This document shows positions 54,681-63,920 of a DNA stretch of 64,000 bases, piece by piece. Position 1 is the stretch's first letter. Each line of letters starts with the position of its first letter. The stretch is from contig LT598457.1 in the NCBI GenBank assembly GCA_900074725.1, positions 1,116,001 through 1,180,000 of the forward strand. The letters are read 5' to 3'. The translations under genes and the position numbers were made by a program. The notes below the pieces were generated by a model. That model saw only the letters and a list, made by a program, of their open reading frames with translations, did not search any database and was not told the origin of the DNA. This DNA comes from Lachancea dasiensis. Taxonomy: Eukaryota; Ascomycota; Saccharomycetes; Saccharomycetales; Saccharomycetaceae.

Positions 54681-56111
54681 TTATGTATCATTGTTCTTGT
54701 TCAAGGTTTCTCCTATATCTTCCAAAGCTTTGATCTTTCTTTGTACAAGAGCTTCATGTGTCTTGAATGATTGCTTCCATTCATCCTCAATCTTCATTTT
54801 TCCATGTTCAATTTGAAGTCTGTTTATATTCATTATCTCACTTTCAAACTGTTCTAGCATAGATGACCATTTCTTCATTATTCGACAGGCACCCAGTACG
54901 ATGCCAAATAACGCGAGTGATCCCATAGAGTATGCAGAAAACTGGCCCGACAAAACACCGCCGATAGCACACAATGATAGCGGCAACTGAAGCTTAAAAA
55001 ATTGTTGATAAATCACCTTGCTGATACCCTTACGCAAAGCTGGTACTTTTGAATACATCGAGTCTAGCTTCGTACTCGTTGAGGTCTGTGGTAAGTCTAG
55101 TCGTCCTCTTAGATGATTTATGCGTTCATGGATCCCCGTCTTCTCACTGACATCACATAGTTCACGCAGTTTTAATTCAGTTCTACTCTCGGAGTAAGTG
55201 TAAATTTTGAAAATTGAGAGTTGATCCTTAATGAACTCCTCTATTTGAGGCTTGTAGCGTGACAGTAAATAGCTATGGGCATCCGTGGCCCAGTCCTCGA
55301 TCTCTTGGGTAGTCTTCGCATTTTGTAAACAGACTTTTTGATGATTCAAAATACAGGCATCAGTGTTATAAATGTTTTGAATAACGGCCCGACCTAAATC
55401 TTGAAAAACGCGCGCCTTGTCATCGAGTCGATCCCCCAATTTTTCAGTGACCGTCAAAAAGTTGGAACTTTCCAAGCAACTCAAATAGTGACTCACATTG
55501 TGTTTATCTTCGATGAGCTCAAGGACCCCTGATAAAGCCTTGGAGCTGTTCAGTTCCCGTGAGCCGATAGGGAAATCAGAGTCTAGATCAGATATTTCCA
55601 GGGTCGGCCATTGTGGAGAAAACCCGATCACTTGAGGAGTCGTCTTGAGATATATGTGGCAGCCATCTGTAGAATCGTCTGTCGTCAAAGAATGGTCAAT
55701 TTCCTGTAGTTCAACTGCATGTTTTCGAAGCCATGGTGACGGCAGACCGTAAAATGTTGCTTGCCCATCTTTCTGTATATCTAGCGTAGAAGAATACCGA
55801 ATTATCCTCGGGCCTGTCGAGTTGTTCTTGAAACGGTTGCGAAATTCATTGTACCAGTATTGGTCTGTGGCATAAACGTCAGCTAAAAGAGCATCGAGGA
55901 AAGCAGCACTTCGCTCTGACTTCAGAGAGTTTAAAATCACCCCACACCTCACAGTTCGCAGTTTTGAGGGTAGGCTGGCCCGAACCATGAGGTCCAGTTT
56001 GGCCGGCATTTTGTCCCCGCCCGTGCGTTGGAAAACTTGAGCCAACTCAGACCAATTGCTCGAGCTACGCCGACCAATTCCACGTCTGAGAGCCAGCTGT
56101 AATATTCTCAT
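54681..56111 (-). CDS. Unidentified, probably mitochondrial membrane protein (476 residues)
   Basis: The N-terminal 30 residues (MRILQLALRRGIGRRSSSNW) are Arg/Ser-rich with no acidic residues, a strong mitochondrial presequence. Residues 60-360 are soluble, mostly helical and with many charged residues. Two hydrophobic segments lie at about 374-390 and 395-410 (PLSLCAIGGVLSG, MGSLALFGIVLGA). They are followed by a charged helical tail to 476. The plan resembles the fungal Mmc1-type mitochondrial proteins that S. cerevisiae lacks, but I assign that only tentatively. It lies between APM2 and OPI1, where S. cerevisiae has no such gene. Start at ATG 56109-56111, no intron needed. Confidence 0.8.
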   Translation of the reverse strand: MRILQLALRRGIGRRSSSNWSELAQVFQRTGGDKMPAKLDLMVRASLPSKLRTVRCGVILNSLKSERSAAFLDALLADVYATDQYWYNEFRNRFKNNSTGPRIIRYSSTLDIQKDGQATFYGLPSPWLRKHAVELQEIDHSLTTDDSTDGCHIYLKTTPQVIGFSPQWPTLEISDLDSDFPIGSRELNSSKALSGVLELIEDKHNVSHYLSCLESSNFLTVTEKLGDRLDDKARVFQDLGRAVIQNIYNTDACILNHQKVCLQNAKTTQEIEDWATDAHSYLLSRYKPQIEEFIKDQLSIFKIYTYSESRTELKLRELCDVSEKTGIHERINHLRGRLDLPQTSTSTKLDSMYSKVPALRKGISKVIYQQFFKLQLPLSLCAIGGVLSGQFSAYSMGSLALFGIVLGACRIMKKWSSMLEQFESEIMNINRLQIEHGKMKIEDEWKQSFKTHEALVQRKIKALEDIGETLNKNNDT

Positions 56112-57197
56112 TTGTATCTTCTTTTTATGGTTAGAATACTAGCTCGTAACAGATGGCCACAGCTTGTTTTAAAGTAGCGGTTAAATGCTTCGAGCGATGC
56201 TTCAGCTCTGTAAACTGGTAGTTTATTCTACTGTATTGGATCACGTTACTTATAAAATTATCAGTTGGATCGATCACATTACAGCAAACTGGCACGGAAA
56301 TGCTACACGCACTCTAAATGACTGTTTCTAGTGGCTGATGGTATTCATTCTAGTTATTTCTTAAACACCAAGGGCTTAGACCTGGAAAAATCCCTGGGTC
56401 TGGCTGACAATTCTTAACTCAAGTGAGAACGTGCACATATGGGCTCAAAGTAAAGGTATCACAGCTTCGCCGAAGAAAAGCTAAAAGTTAAAATGAACGT
56501 AACGAGTTCAAGCTCTCACTCCAAACTGGTATTTATACCCGCCAAATTTTAGGCTCAAGAATATATAATTCACGGAATATCCTCTAATTACAATTGCAAA
56601 GATCTGTACAGGGTTCGTCGAGCAGTTGTAGAGTTTTGCAGAGATAGGAGAATAATGAAAAAGCCAATTTAAGAAACGTAACGAGTTCAAAATGCTTCTT
56701 TTTTGATAGAATAATGACGATAAACTCATTATTTTTTAGAAACGTACCTGTAAAAGATGCTTCGATTTTTATACTCTCGAAGACTTTGAACAAAGAGTAA
56801 AAATCTAGCAGCCAATAGGTATTTTCTGAGTTCCCTCCCGTCTAATGCAGTGGAAACATCAGTCTTGCAGCTTTAGACTCTTTTTTGGAAGTTGACAGCT
56901 CTCAGACGAACAGCTTTCTGATACACTCTGAGGCCCTATCATAGAGCCAGGTCTGTTTTCAAAAGTAGAATATTCGAATAGTGTGGCAAAATATTGACAA
57001 GCTCACCAGCCGTTCGCTTAAACTGCTATCTTTCACCTCTGTCCTTGTCCGAAAGGCAGCTGTCATTTCGTGTCAAGTGCCCAAGCTTATTACTGATAAA
57101 TCAAAGCTCATCTCAGACCAGAAACTTGACTTAACATGAGCGTCAAGAGCTCAGGAACTTTCACTCGTTGCGCGTAAGCGTGAGCTTTTGTGACAAA
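56112..57197. other. Divergent region upstream of OPI1
   Basis: 1.1 kb between two divergent genes. It contains a 15-bp direct repeat ACGTAACGAGTTCAA (56498-56512 and 56676-56690), AT-rich stretches and several upstream ATGs before OPI1. I see no recognisable gene. Confidence 0.5.
57136..57177 (+). other. OPI1: Short upstream ORF before OPI1
   Basis: ATG at 57136, thirteen codons (MSVKSSGTFTRCA) and TAA at 57175-57177, twenty bases before the OPI1 ATG and in a different phase. If in the transcript it would be met first by scanning ribosomes. Whether the mRNA starts upstream of it is unknown. Confidence 0.5.
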
Positions 57198-58454
57198 ATG
57201 CGAGTTGTGGAATCACAAAAAGTTGCAGAGGCCGAAATTCCGTTGGACATCGCTATGGCTGTCGAGGCCCTCACGGAATTAAAGAATTCACATGCACGGG
57301 GTGAAGAACAACAACAACATGAACATCAATACCAACAGTCAGAGATACGGTCACAGCTACTGCGGCAACAAAATACTATAGAACAGAACAGTCTCCTTAA
57401 TAAGGTCAGGTCAAATTCATTGATTCACAATGCGGTGAAGGTTTACGAACAGAGTAAGAATCAATATCCCAGCTTTAGGAAAGGAGCGGAAATGGTGGAA
57501 CGGAAGGCATTGATTCCGATGGTTAAGCGGTTGGAAGAGCGGAGGGTTAAAAAGCGGCGACTGGTCGAAAGCAAACAGGCGTTGGAAGAAGGAGGAAACG
57601 ACCATGGAGAAGTCCAAGATACCGAAACAGAACTCGAAAATGATAACGACGACGAATTTGACATCGACTACCAAAATGGTTCTTCCGGAAGCAGGAGGAC
57701 TTCTAAAAAACAAAAAATATCGGACGCGATTGCCAAATCCAAAAGCAATCTGAAAGGGTACCAACTCAACATGTCAATCGAATCCAAGAAGCGGTTGGTA
57801 ACTTGCTTGCATTTATTGAAGCTGGCCAATTACCAGCTTTCGAACCGAGTTAGCTTTTTGCAAGATCTGATTCACAAAGAGCAGCGACTTCGGCGCGGAA
57901 GAATACGTGAGAATCCTAACAAGACTCAAAGAAGTGTTGGAAGAAGTCCAAATGGCAACGAGAAGCCAAGCGGGTCTGAAGACGATGACATAGAAAGTGA
58001 TGGCGACCAAGGAAGAGTTGAAGAAAACGACGATGACGAGGAAGAGTTTTACGATGCATCTGACAACCTTGACGAGCAGTCCAATGTGGTAAAGATGGAA
58101 ATCGTGGGAACGGTTAAGAAAATCTACTTTTTGATTTCCAAGTTCACGGGGAACTCATTACCAGAACCCGCGCGCAGCCAGGTCCGGGAAACCCTGCTAA
58201 AACTGCCCTCTAATTGGATAACGTCCATGAATTCAGAGAAACTGGCCATATACACCAATTCCAAGAGTCTAAGTCCAAATGGGAAAATTCTCATTTTGGC
58301 TCAAGAAAGTCTCGGGATGGTTCACAATGTTATGGACGTGGTTGACAACACGTTGGGCAAAGCAGAGGAGTGGGTTAAGCACAAACAAGAGATCAAGGAG
58401 CTGCTAAAGGCGCAGTACTTTAGCGAAAAAAGTTACAAGAAAGTGCCCAAGTAA
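57198..58454 (+). CDS. OPI1: OPI1, repressor of phospholipid-synthesis genes
   Basis: 418 residues (S. cerevisiae Opi1/YHL020C about 404). Opi1 represses Ino2/Ino4-driven inositol and choline genes and is held out of the nucleus at the ER by phosphatidic acid and Scs2. A conserved N-terminal region includes SLIHNAVKVYEQSKNQYP. The basic phosphatidic-acid-binding stretch is RRVKKRRLVESK. A leucine-rich helix follows (LHLLKLANYQLSNRVSFLQD). The acidic FFAT motif EEFYDASDN, for Scs2/VAP binding, is at about 280-288. A C-terminal domain follows. The first in-frame ATG is 57198. Between these motifs lie low-complexity Glu/Asp and Gln segments. Confidence 0.94.
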   Translation: MRVVESQKVAEAEIPLDIAMAVEALTELKNSHARGEEQQQHEHQYQQSEIRSQLLRQQNTIEQNSLLNKVRSNSLIHNAVKVYEQSKNQYPSFRKGAEMVERKALIPMVKRLEERRVKKRRLVESKQALEEGGNDHGEVQDTETELENDNDDEFDIDYQNGSSGSRRTSKKQKISDAIAKSKSNLKGYQLNMSIESKKRLVTCLHLLKLANYQLSNRVSFLQDLIHKEQRLRRGRIRENPNKTQRSVGRSPNGNEKPSGSEDDDIESDGDQGRVEENDDDEEEFYDASDNLDEQSNVVKMEIVGTVKKIYFLISKFTGNSLPEPARSQVRETLLKLPSNWITSMNSEKLAIYTNSKSLSPNGKILILAQESLGMVHNVMDVVDNTLGKAEEWVKHKQEIKELLKAQYFSEKSYKKVPK

Positions 58455-58514
58455 TTACATGCGCCTTTAAAATATCGATACTATAGTACATAAAAATAAT
58501 TCAAAGGCTCTCAT

Positions 58515-59186
58515 CTAGTTTTGTAGAGCTTTTAGCCTTTCCCGCATTTCATTCAGCATGTGGTCCGCCTCGTCATCAATATTTTCTTCGGCCACAATTT
58601 CGTCTGCCTTTTGTTTTGAAGGTAGTTCAGCGGCCGGTATGTTTTGGATGTTGTCCAGCTTGTTGGAGGTGTATTGCTCAACGATTTTGTTAACTTCCTG
58701 GTCCACTTCTTCTTCCATCTCTTCGTCCTCCGCTAGTTCCATTGTATCATCAATCATTTCACTTATCATCCCACTCTTGACCAACTCTTTTTCCAGTTCC
58801 ATCATGGTGTGCTGTAGATAGGGCAACTTGACCAGAGAATTGACCTCCCGCATCAAGACGGCCGATGAAGCCATGTTCTCTTGTAGACTCTGCATTCGGA
58901 AGGCTTCTTCGATTTTCATACCTACCGATTGCAATTGCGCCTTGGAAACGTAAATTCGCTGGTACTGTTTGTTGATCTGGTAAAGCTCTTTTGCATATAT
59001 TCGAACTGTCCTTGTATCATTTTGCTTACTAGCACGTCTGATCAGCCCTTGAGTTTTGGCCTGCAAAGCACTCAATTCCCTTAGTGACTTATCTAGGGAC
59101 CTACCGTTTTTCCTCACCAGCTGCCGAATCTTGCGCTGCTGTTCCTTTGGGTCAGGACCCCAAATCACTTTCTTCATATAATCCAT
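58515..59186 (-). CDS. VPS24: VPS24, ESCRT-III subunit (CHMP3)
   Basis: 223 residues (S. cerevisiae Vps24/YKL041W about 224). Vps24 co-polymerises with Vps2 on Snf7 filaments at endosomes and drives membrane scission in multivesicular body formation. The N-terminal basic helix (MDYMKKVIWGPDPKEQQRKI) and long core helices are clear, followed by an acidic autoinhibitory region (AEDEEMEEEVDQEV). A C-terminal MIM-type helix (DDEADHMLNEMRERLKALQN) recruits Vps4. Convergent with OPI1, with 60 bp between stops. Start at ATG 59184-59186. Confidence 0.96.
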   Translation of the reverse strand: MDYMKKVIWGPDPKEQQRKIRQLVRKNGRSLDKSLRELSALQAKTQGLIRRASKQNDTRTVRIYAKELYQINKQYQRIYVSKAQLQSVGMKIEEAFRMQSLQENMASSAVLMREVNSLVKLPYLQHTMMELEKELVKSGMISEMIDDTMELAEDEEMEEEVDQEVNKIVEQYTSNKLDNIQNIPAAELPSKQKADEIVAEENIDDEADHMLNEMRERLKALQN

Positions 59187-60025
59187 AGTCGCTTTAGAAA
59201 TTGGAGGATTCTCCAGGAGACCGTAGAATGCGAATGATCAGTGTTCCACTTAGTCCGCTGGTAGCTTCATCAGGGAAGGTCTGATATCGCTATTAAGGAC
59301 GTCTTTCCTTCGTGGATAGTTACATAAGTATCGAGTGCTTCTTGAAGACACGATGGATAGTTCATAGCCAGCGTAAGCTAGCAGTGCAGTGAATAGCGTT
59401 GTAGCATCCGGCGAGGATTTCTATTCCAGGAAAGTAAGGTTTGGTGCCTAACAGGTTGTCGAGATTGCTGTACACATTTTTGCTATATTGGCACACTTTA
59501 TACTTCCGTGCACTTACTATCCCAATAATAATAGCACAAAGGATGCCAATTGCTGAAGCAGCTGCGAAAGTTCCTACCGTCAGGGGCAGGAAATGCTGAG
59601 TTTCTGGGCCCAGTAACTAAATCTTTTGTGCGTCCTACATTGGTGCATCAATGGACCACCTTGAGCTTTGAGCGAGTCTCAATTTGCGCCAGAAGTGAAT
59701 TGAGCAGTGAAATGGTAAGTTAGAATAACCACTTTTAGATCTATGAATTTTTGCGTATCTTTTGAATAATTTTATGGTCACGCTAGAGGTTGCTACTTTA
59801 ATACAAATTTCGAGCGAACGTACAGCTATTTGTTTGTTGGGAAATGGGCTGAACTACTTGCGTACTAGTATTGTGAATGGCTGAGTATCTACGCTGAGCT
59901 GTAAACTGGAGTGTCACTGGCGTAAATAGTGATAAGAAGCTCGAGATCGATAAATTGAGAAAGTTTTCAGCTAAAAAGTCGAATGATGTAGTCAGTAAGT
60001 ACAGCACCTCTACAGTCCACACGCA
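59187..60025. other. Divergent region between VPS24 and CLU1
   Basis: 839 bp. It contains the 84-codon ATG-less frame at 59362-59616 (listed separately). No standard promoter element stands out. A short 18-codon ATG frame begins near 59543 on the plus strand, antisense to that open frame. Confidence 0.4.
59362..59616 (-). other. ATG-less open frame with a membrane-span-like segment
   Basis: 84 sense codons between two stops on the minus strand, upstream of VPS24. The translation has a polar start, an 18-20 residue hydrophobic stretch (TFAAASAIGILCAIIIGIVS) and then a basic stretch (ARKYK), followed by a soluble tail with several Tyr and Cys. There is no ATG. It could be a second exon or gene relic, or chance. 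TTTAG immediately precedes the frame, as an acceptor might, but the nearest donor and branch point are poor. Confidence 0.2.
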
Positions 60026-63000
60026 ATGGAGACGAAGCGTGTTGATGCAATTGCCGTTTCTGTGAAACTTCCTAATCGAAAGGAGGAGGTTTCGCTGGAG
60101 TTGGTGGAATCCTCGAGTATTCAGAATGTGTACGACGTTCTACAATTTTCGCCAGCTACTCGAGGGCTAACAAACCTTGAGCTGTATGTCAAGGGAACGA
60201 GGCTGGCCGGTGAAGAGTTGCTGAAAGACCTTTCTTCGGGAAACGCCCTCAAGTTAGAGGTCAAATACAAACCGTACACTGCCAGAGACGTCATCAGACA
60301 TGTCACTATCTTGCGGGACACGATCGGATTTGCTTCCGAAACGCTTGACGCTGTTTCTGCCTTTGCTGTAGCTACAGGAAATCAATTCTGCGAGATGCCG
60401 CTTCTCCCAGTCAAGGCTGCTGCTGCTGACAAAACAAATGAGACCGACGAATCTAAAACCGAGTCTTCTGCCTTCGACCTATCTTCAGAAGAGGCCAGCG
60501 ATTTCCAGCATGCTGTCAAAGATGTTTTGACCCAACGTAAATCTGTCAATGAAGTCATGAAGACAAAGGGTCCCTTCGTTACGCCTTGCATTCGTTCCCT
60601 ACATCTTTCCGGCTACAATCCTGTTCCGGCATTTTACAGAACCAAAGGCCACTTGTTGTACCTGCAAGCCGTCACCTTGGAGGGTGAAGTTTTCCATATT
60701 ACTGCTACCACCGCTGGCTTTTACGTTAATAAGTCCACTGCAAACAAATTTGATCCCACCCGGAGAGAAGATGCCGCCAAGACCTTCGTGTCACTACTTG
60801 ATCTGCTCACTTCGCAATCTAGAAAGTTAAATGAGCACCTAAAGAGATTGGAGCAGAAAGTTAGCGCTGTGGACTCTATATGCCATGCCAGACCATCCAC
60901 CACATTCTTGTGTAAACCATGGTTGGTTTCCACTGCCCCAAATTTCAATGGAACTTATTCTCGTTTCCAACTTGACGAAAGTGATTTCAACACCGAGCGT
61001 AATTTCAACGACGAATTTCAAGCCATTAAAGACATGACAACGGGTGACTTCCAGTCTATCGTTGACACTGAAAAATTGACCGCCAAGGTTTATCATGAAT
61101 TTACGACTACAGCGGTTAAGGATGCTATGTCAATTTTCTACGATGACTTGGTCCCCATGAATCCAGAAGCCCCAACTCAGGAACAGATTTTTTTGAAGAA
61201 CAATGTGTTTTATTCGTATGTCGGTGATATTAATGGTACCTACTCATCTATTGGTGGCGATGCTGCAGCATTTGCAGCTTCGAACCAAGACCTTCAAACC
61301 GTTAAACTTTTGCACCGCGTTACATTATCTGAAATTCACTACCTATTGTGCGCTGTTATAGATTTTGCTGGCCGCAGAGTGCTTGCTCAGACACCTGTCC
61401 CAGGGCTACTGGGTGCTATGGGAACAGTCACTAAACAAGATCCAGATTCTGGAGAGACCACTACTGAAGATTTGAATTCAGATGTCAATGTTGTTTACGG
61501 GCTGGACGAAGCCACTGGTGATATCCTGTATAATCAGGAATTTGACGATGCATTAGAATCATTTGCGAAGCTGCTTCATTTGAAGAAACATAAGGTCGGA
61601 TCATCAGATATAAAAATATCATCACATTCAAAGGGTATTGTAGGATCTGACAAACGGAAGTACGTTTTGGATCTCGCCAATTCGCATCCCCTCGATGTCC
61701 GCTATGCCAAAGAGTTTTACGATAACGTCAATGAAACTGACCGTTATCCACATAGGCAGACTTTGGTTCGTAGTGAGCTGATTGATAAGTGGTGGGCAAG
61801 CAAGATAGAGAGTGTGAACGCTGAATTTGAAGACGCATTCGAAAAAAAATTGTTTGCATTCAATCCCGATGCCTATATCGTGGACGGTGTCGAGGATCCT
61901 TTGGTCGATGAAATATCGAATTATCTCTCTGACGAAGTCGTTCCTAGTGTGGTCAGAGACTATGCGGCAGGTAACTCTACCGCACCCTATGATGGTGATC
62001 ACCTTTCTGACACGTTGCACAAAAACGGTATCAACATGCGCTACTTGGGCAGGATTATTGAGCTGGCTGAACAAGAACTTAAACAACAAGAAGTCAATCG
62101 TGAGTCTAGACTGGCCGAAATCAAAGTGGGCAATGAGGATCATAAGAAATGGGAGCAAGAGTACTTGCTCAAAGTCGAAAATCTTATCAAAGAGAGACAA
62201 GCCAAAATTAATCAGCTAGTACAGGAAGGAAAGGATATCCCCGAAGACTTGAAGGGAAACTTGAAACTGGACGAAAACGACATCAGAAAGCCTACAAAAA
62301 GCGAAGCTGTTGCAGTGAACCGCGATCAGCTAGTGTGTTTAATCAAGGTTTCTCAACTGGAGATCGCTGCCCGGTCTTTGAAACACGTGCTCAGAGACTA
62401 CGCTAAGAACTTACCAGTTCCAGTTGTTTCCAGTCTGGTCACCTACATTTTCAATCTGCTTTTCGCCAACACCTATAATGAGGAGCCTAAGGCAGAGATT
62501 TCTGACGAATTTTACGCTGAAAGTGCTTTTGCATTCACCAAGCTAACTCGTGCCAATTTGATTGATAATATTTGCAACAATGCCCGTCGTAGATTCAATT
62601 ATCACCTACAGGGCGATGTTCTTGCTGAATTGTTAGAACAACGCTTTGCTCTGATGAGAGCCGTATCCAAGAAGTTTGGCATTCAACTGTTAAACAAAGA
62701 GTACTTTTTCACTAAAGAATCCTTCGATAATTTCAGACAAGCGCAGGACAAGAAAATAAGAAGCAAACTGACTGCCCCTAAGCATACCTTCTCGTCTGAC
62801 GACTTTACCATCATCCCCGTAATCAAGGACGGTGAATACAAATCACTTTCAGGAGACAATTTTTGGGCCCAGGGTGCTGCGATCTTGAATGAGAAACAAG
62901 AAGATGGCCTTGTGCTTTTGAGTCAGGCGCTGAATATCAAAGAAGAAGTTAACGGTGTAATGCATCCGTCTGTTGCTGAGTCTTACATGGCTATGTCGAC

Positions 63001-63733
63001 AATTTATCACACTTTGAACAAAGTCCCCGAGGCTGTTTTGTTTTGCCGTAAAGCCTGCACAATTTATGAGAGAACACGAGGTGTTGACTCCTTTGAAGTC
63101 ATCAGGTGTCTCATGAACTTGGCCATCCTGGAAATCAGTAACAAATCCCCGTACAATGGTGCACTAGTTTTGCAACGTATCCTGAACACCTTGAATTCTC
63201 TCTGTGTAACAATTCATCCTGCTGTCGTTAATGTGCACACCATGCTGCAACAAGCTGCATTAGCTTCCAAGAATGCCAAGTTAGCGATTGAAGTGTTGAA
63301 GAAAATATCAGCCACAGTACTTGAGATCGAAAATGGACAGCCTTCGCTGGCCTACGGTTATAACCAGTCTCGCCTTGGTGATCTGTACGTGACTTTGAAT
63401 GACTACACGAACTCTCTGAAGGCAATCACAGAAGCGAAGGAGATATTTACCAAAGAATTGGGACTGAATGACGAAACAACTGTTCAGTGTAAGCAATGGG
63501 TTTCGGGTCTGCAAAACTTGCTGCAACGTCAACAACAGCAGCAGAATTTGACCCAAACTCAGACTGCTGTAAACACAGGAAAGCCTGCTCCTACCAAAAA
63601 ATCCAATTCTTCGAGAAAAGAACCGGCGTCTAATCCAGAGTTGGCCAACAAGTCTGTCGACGAATTAATGACTTTCATCGAAGGCGGCTCTTCTAAGAAG
63701 AGTAACGGGAAAAAGCAGAAAAAGAAGAAATAG
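60026..63733 (+). CDS. CLU1: CLU1 (TIF31), clustered-mitochondria protein
   Basis: 1235 residues (S. cerevisiae Clu1/YMR012W about 1277). Clu1/CLUH proteins bind mRNAs for mitochondrial proteins and affect mitochondrial distribution; yeast Clu1 also co-purifies with eIF3. An N-terminal ubiquitin-like region (about 10-90) leads to the CLU domain (about 320-570, including GTYSRFQLDESDFNTERNF). TPR-like repeats lie at about 955-1150 (LLSQALNIKEEVNGVMHPSV, LFCRKACTIYERTRG). A Gln-rich segment and a Lys-rich tail (KKSNGKKQKKKK) close the protein. Start at ATG 60026. It marks a block change: its S. cerevisiae neighbours are not the genes to its left here. Confidence 0.95.
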   Translation: METKRVDAIAVSVKLPNRKEEVSLELVESSSIQNVYDVLQFSPATRGLTNLELYVKGTRLAGEELLKDLSSGNALKLEVKYKPYTARDVIRHVTILRDTIGFASETLDAVSAFAVATGNQFCEMPLLPVKAAAADKTNETDESKTESSAFDLSSEEASDFQHAVKDVLTQRKSVNEVMKTKGPFVTPCIRSLHLSGYNPVPAFYRTKGHLLYLQAVTLEGEVFHITATTAGFYVNKSTANKFDPTRREDAAKTFVSLLDLLTSQSRKLNEHLKRLEQKVSAVDSICHARPSTTFLCKPWLVSTAPNFNGTYSRFQLDESDFNTERNFNDEFQAIKDMTTGDFQSIVDTEKLTAKVYHEFTTTAVKDAMSIFYDDLVPMNPEAPTQEQIFLKNNVFYSYVGDINGTYSSIGGDAAAFAASNQDLQTVKLLHRVTLSEIHYLLCAVIDFAGRRVLAQTPVPGLLGAMGTVTKQDPDSGETTTEDLNSDVNVVYGLDEATGDILYNQEFDDALESFAKLLHLKKHKVGSSDIKISSHSKGIVGSDKRKYVLDLANSHPLDVRYAKEFYDNVNETDRYPHRQTLVRSELIDKWWASKIESVNAEFEDAFEKKLFAFNPDAYIVDGVEDPLVDEISNYLSDEVVPSVVRDYAAGNSTAPYDGDHLSDTLHKNGINMRYLGRIIELAEQELKQQEVNRESRLAEIKVGNEDHKKWEQEYLLKVENLIKERQAKINQLVQEGKDIPEDLKGNLKLDENDIRKPTKSEAVAVNRDQLVCLIKVSQLEIAARSLKHVLRDYAKNLPVPVVSSLVTYIFNLLFANTYNEEPKAEISDEFYAESAFAFTKLTRANLIDNICNNARRRFNYHLQGDVLAELLEQRFALMRAVSKKFGIQLLNKEYFFTKESFDNFRQAQDKKIRSKLTAPKHTFSSDDFTIIPVIKDGEYKSLSGDNFWAQGAAILNEKQEDGLVLLSQALNIKEEVNGVMHPSVAESYMAMSTIYHTLNKVPEAVLFCRKACTIYERTRGVDSFEVIRCLMNLAILEISNKSPYNGALVLQRILNTLNSLCVTIHPAVVNVHTMLQQAALASKNAKLAIEVLKKISATVLEIENGQPSLAYGYNQSRLGDLYVTLNDYTNSLKAITEAKEIFTKELGLNDETTVQCKQWVSGLQNLLQRQQQQQNLTQTQTAVNTGKPAPTKKSNSSRKEPASNPELANKSVDELMTFIEGGSSKKSNGKKQKKKK

Positions 63734-63920
63734 ATGCATGCGACTGCACTATTTTAAACGTATTAAAGATAAAATAACTTGTAAATACAACGCAACCCCT
63801 CATTTACTTATACAGTAGCAGTCTCTCATGTTTTTGATAGGTAAAACCTTCTCATTCTGCAGTTATCAAACAATCAGCGTTCTCAGCATCAATTACTTGA
63901 AGATTTCGCGAATTATCAAC
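63734..63920 (+). other. Gap downstream of CLU1
   Basis: 187 bp of AT-rich 3' and promoter sequence. No feature is recognised. Confidence 0.4.
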
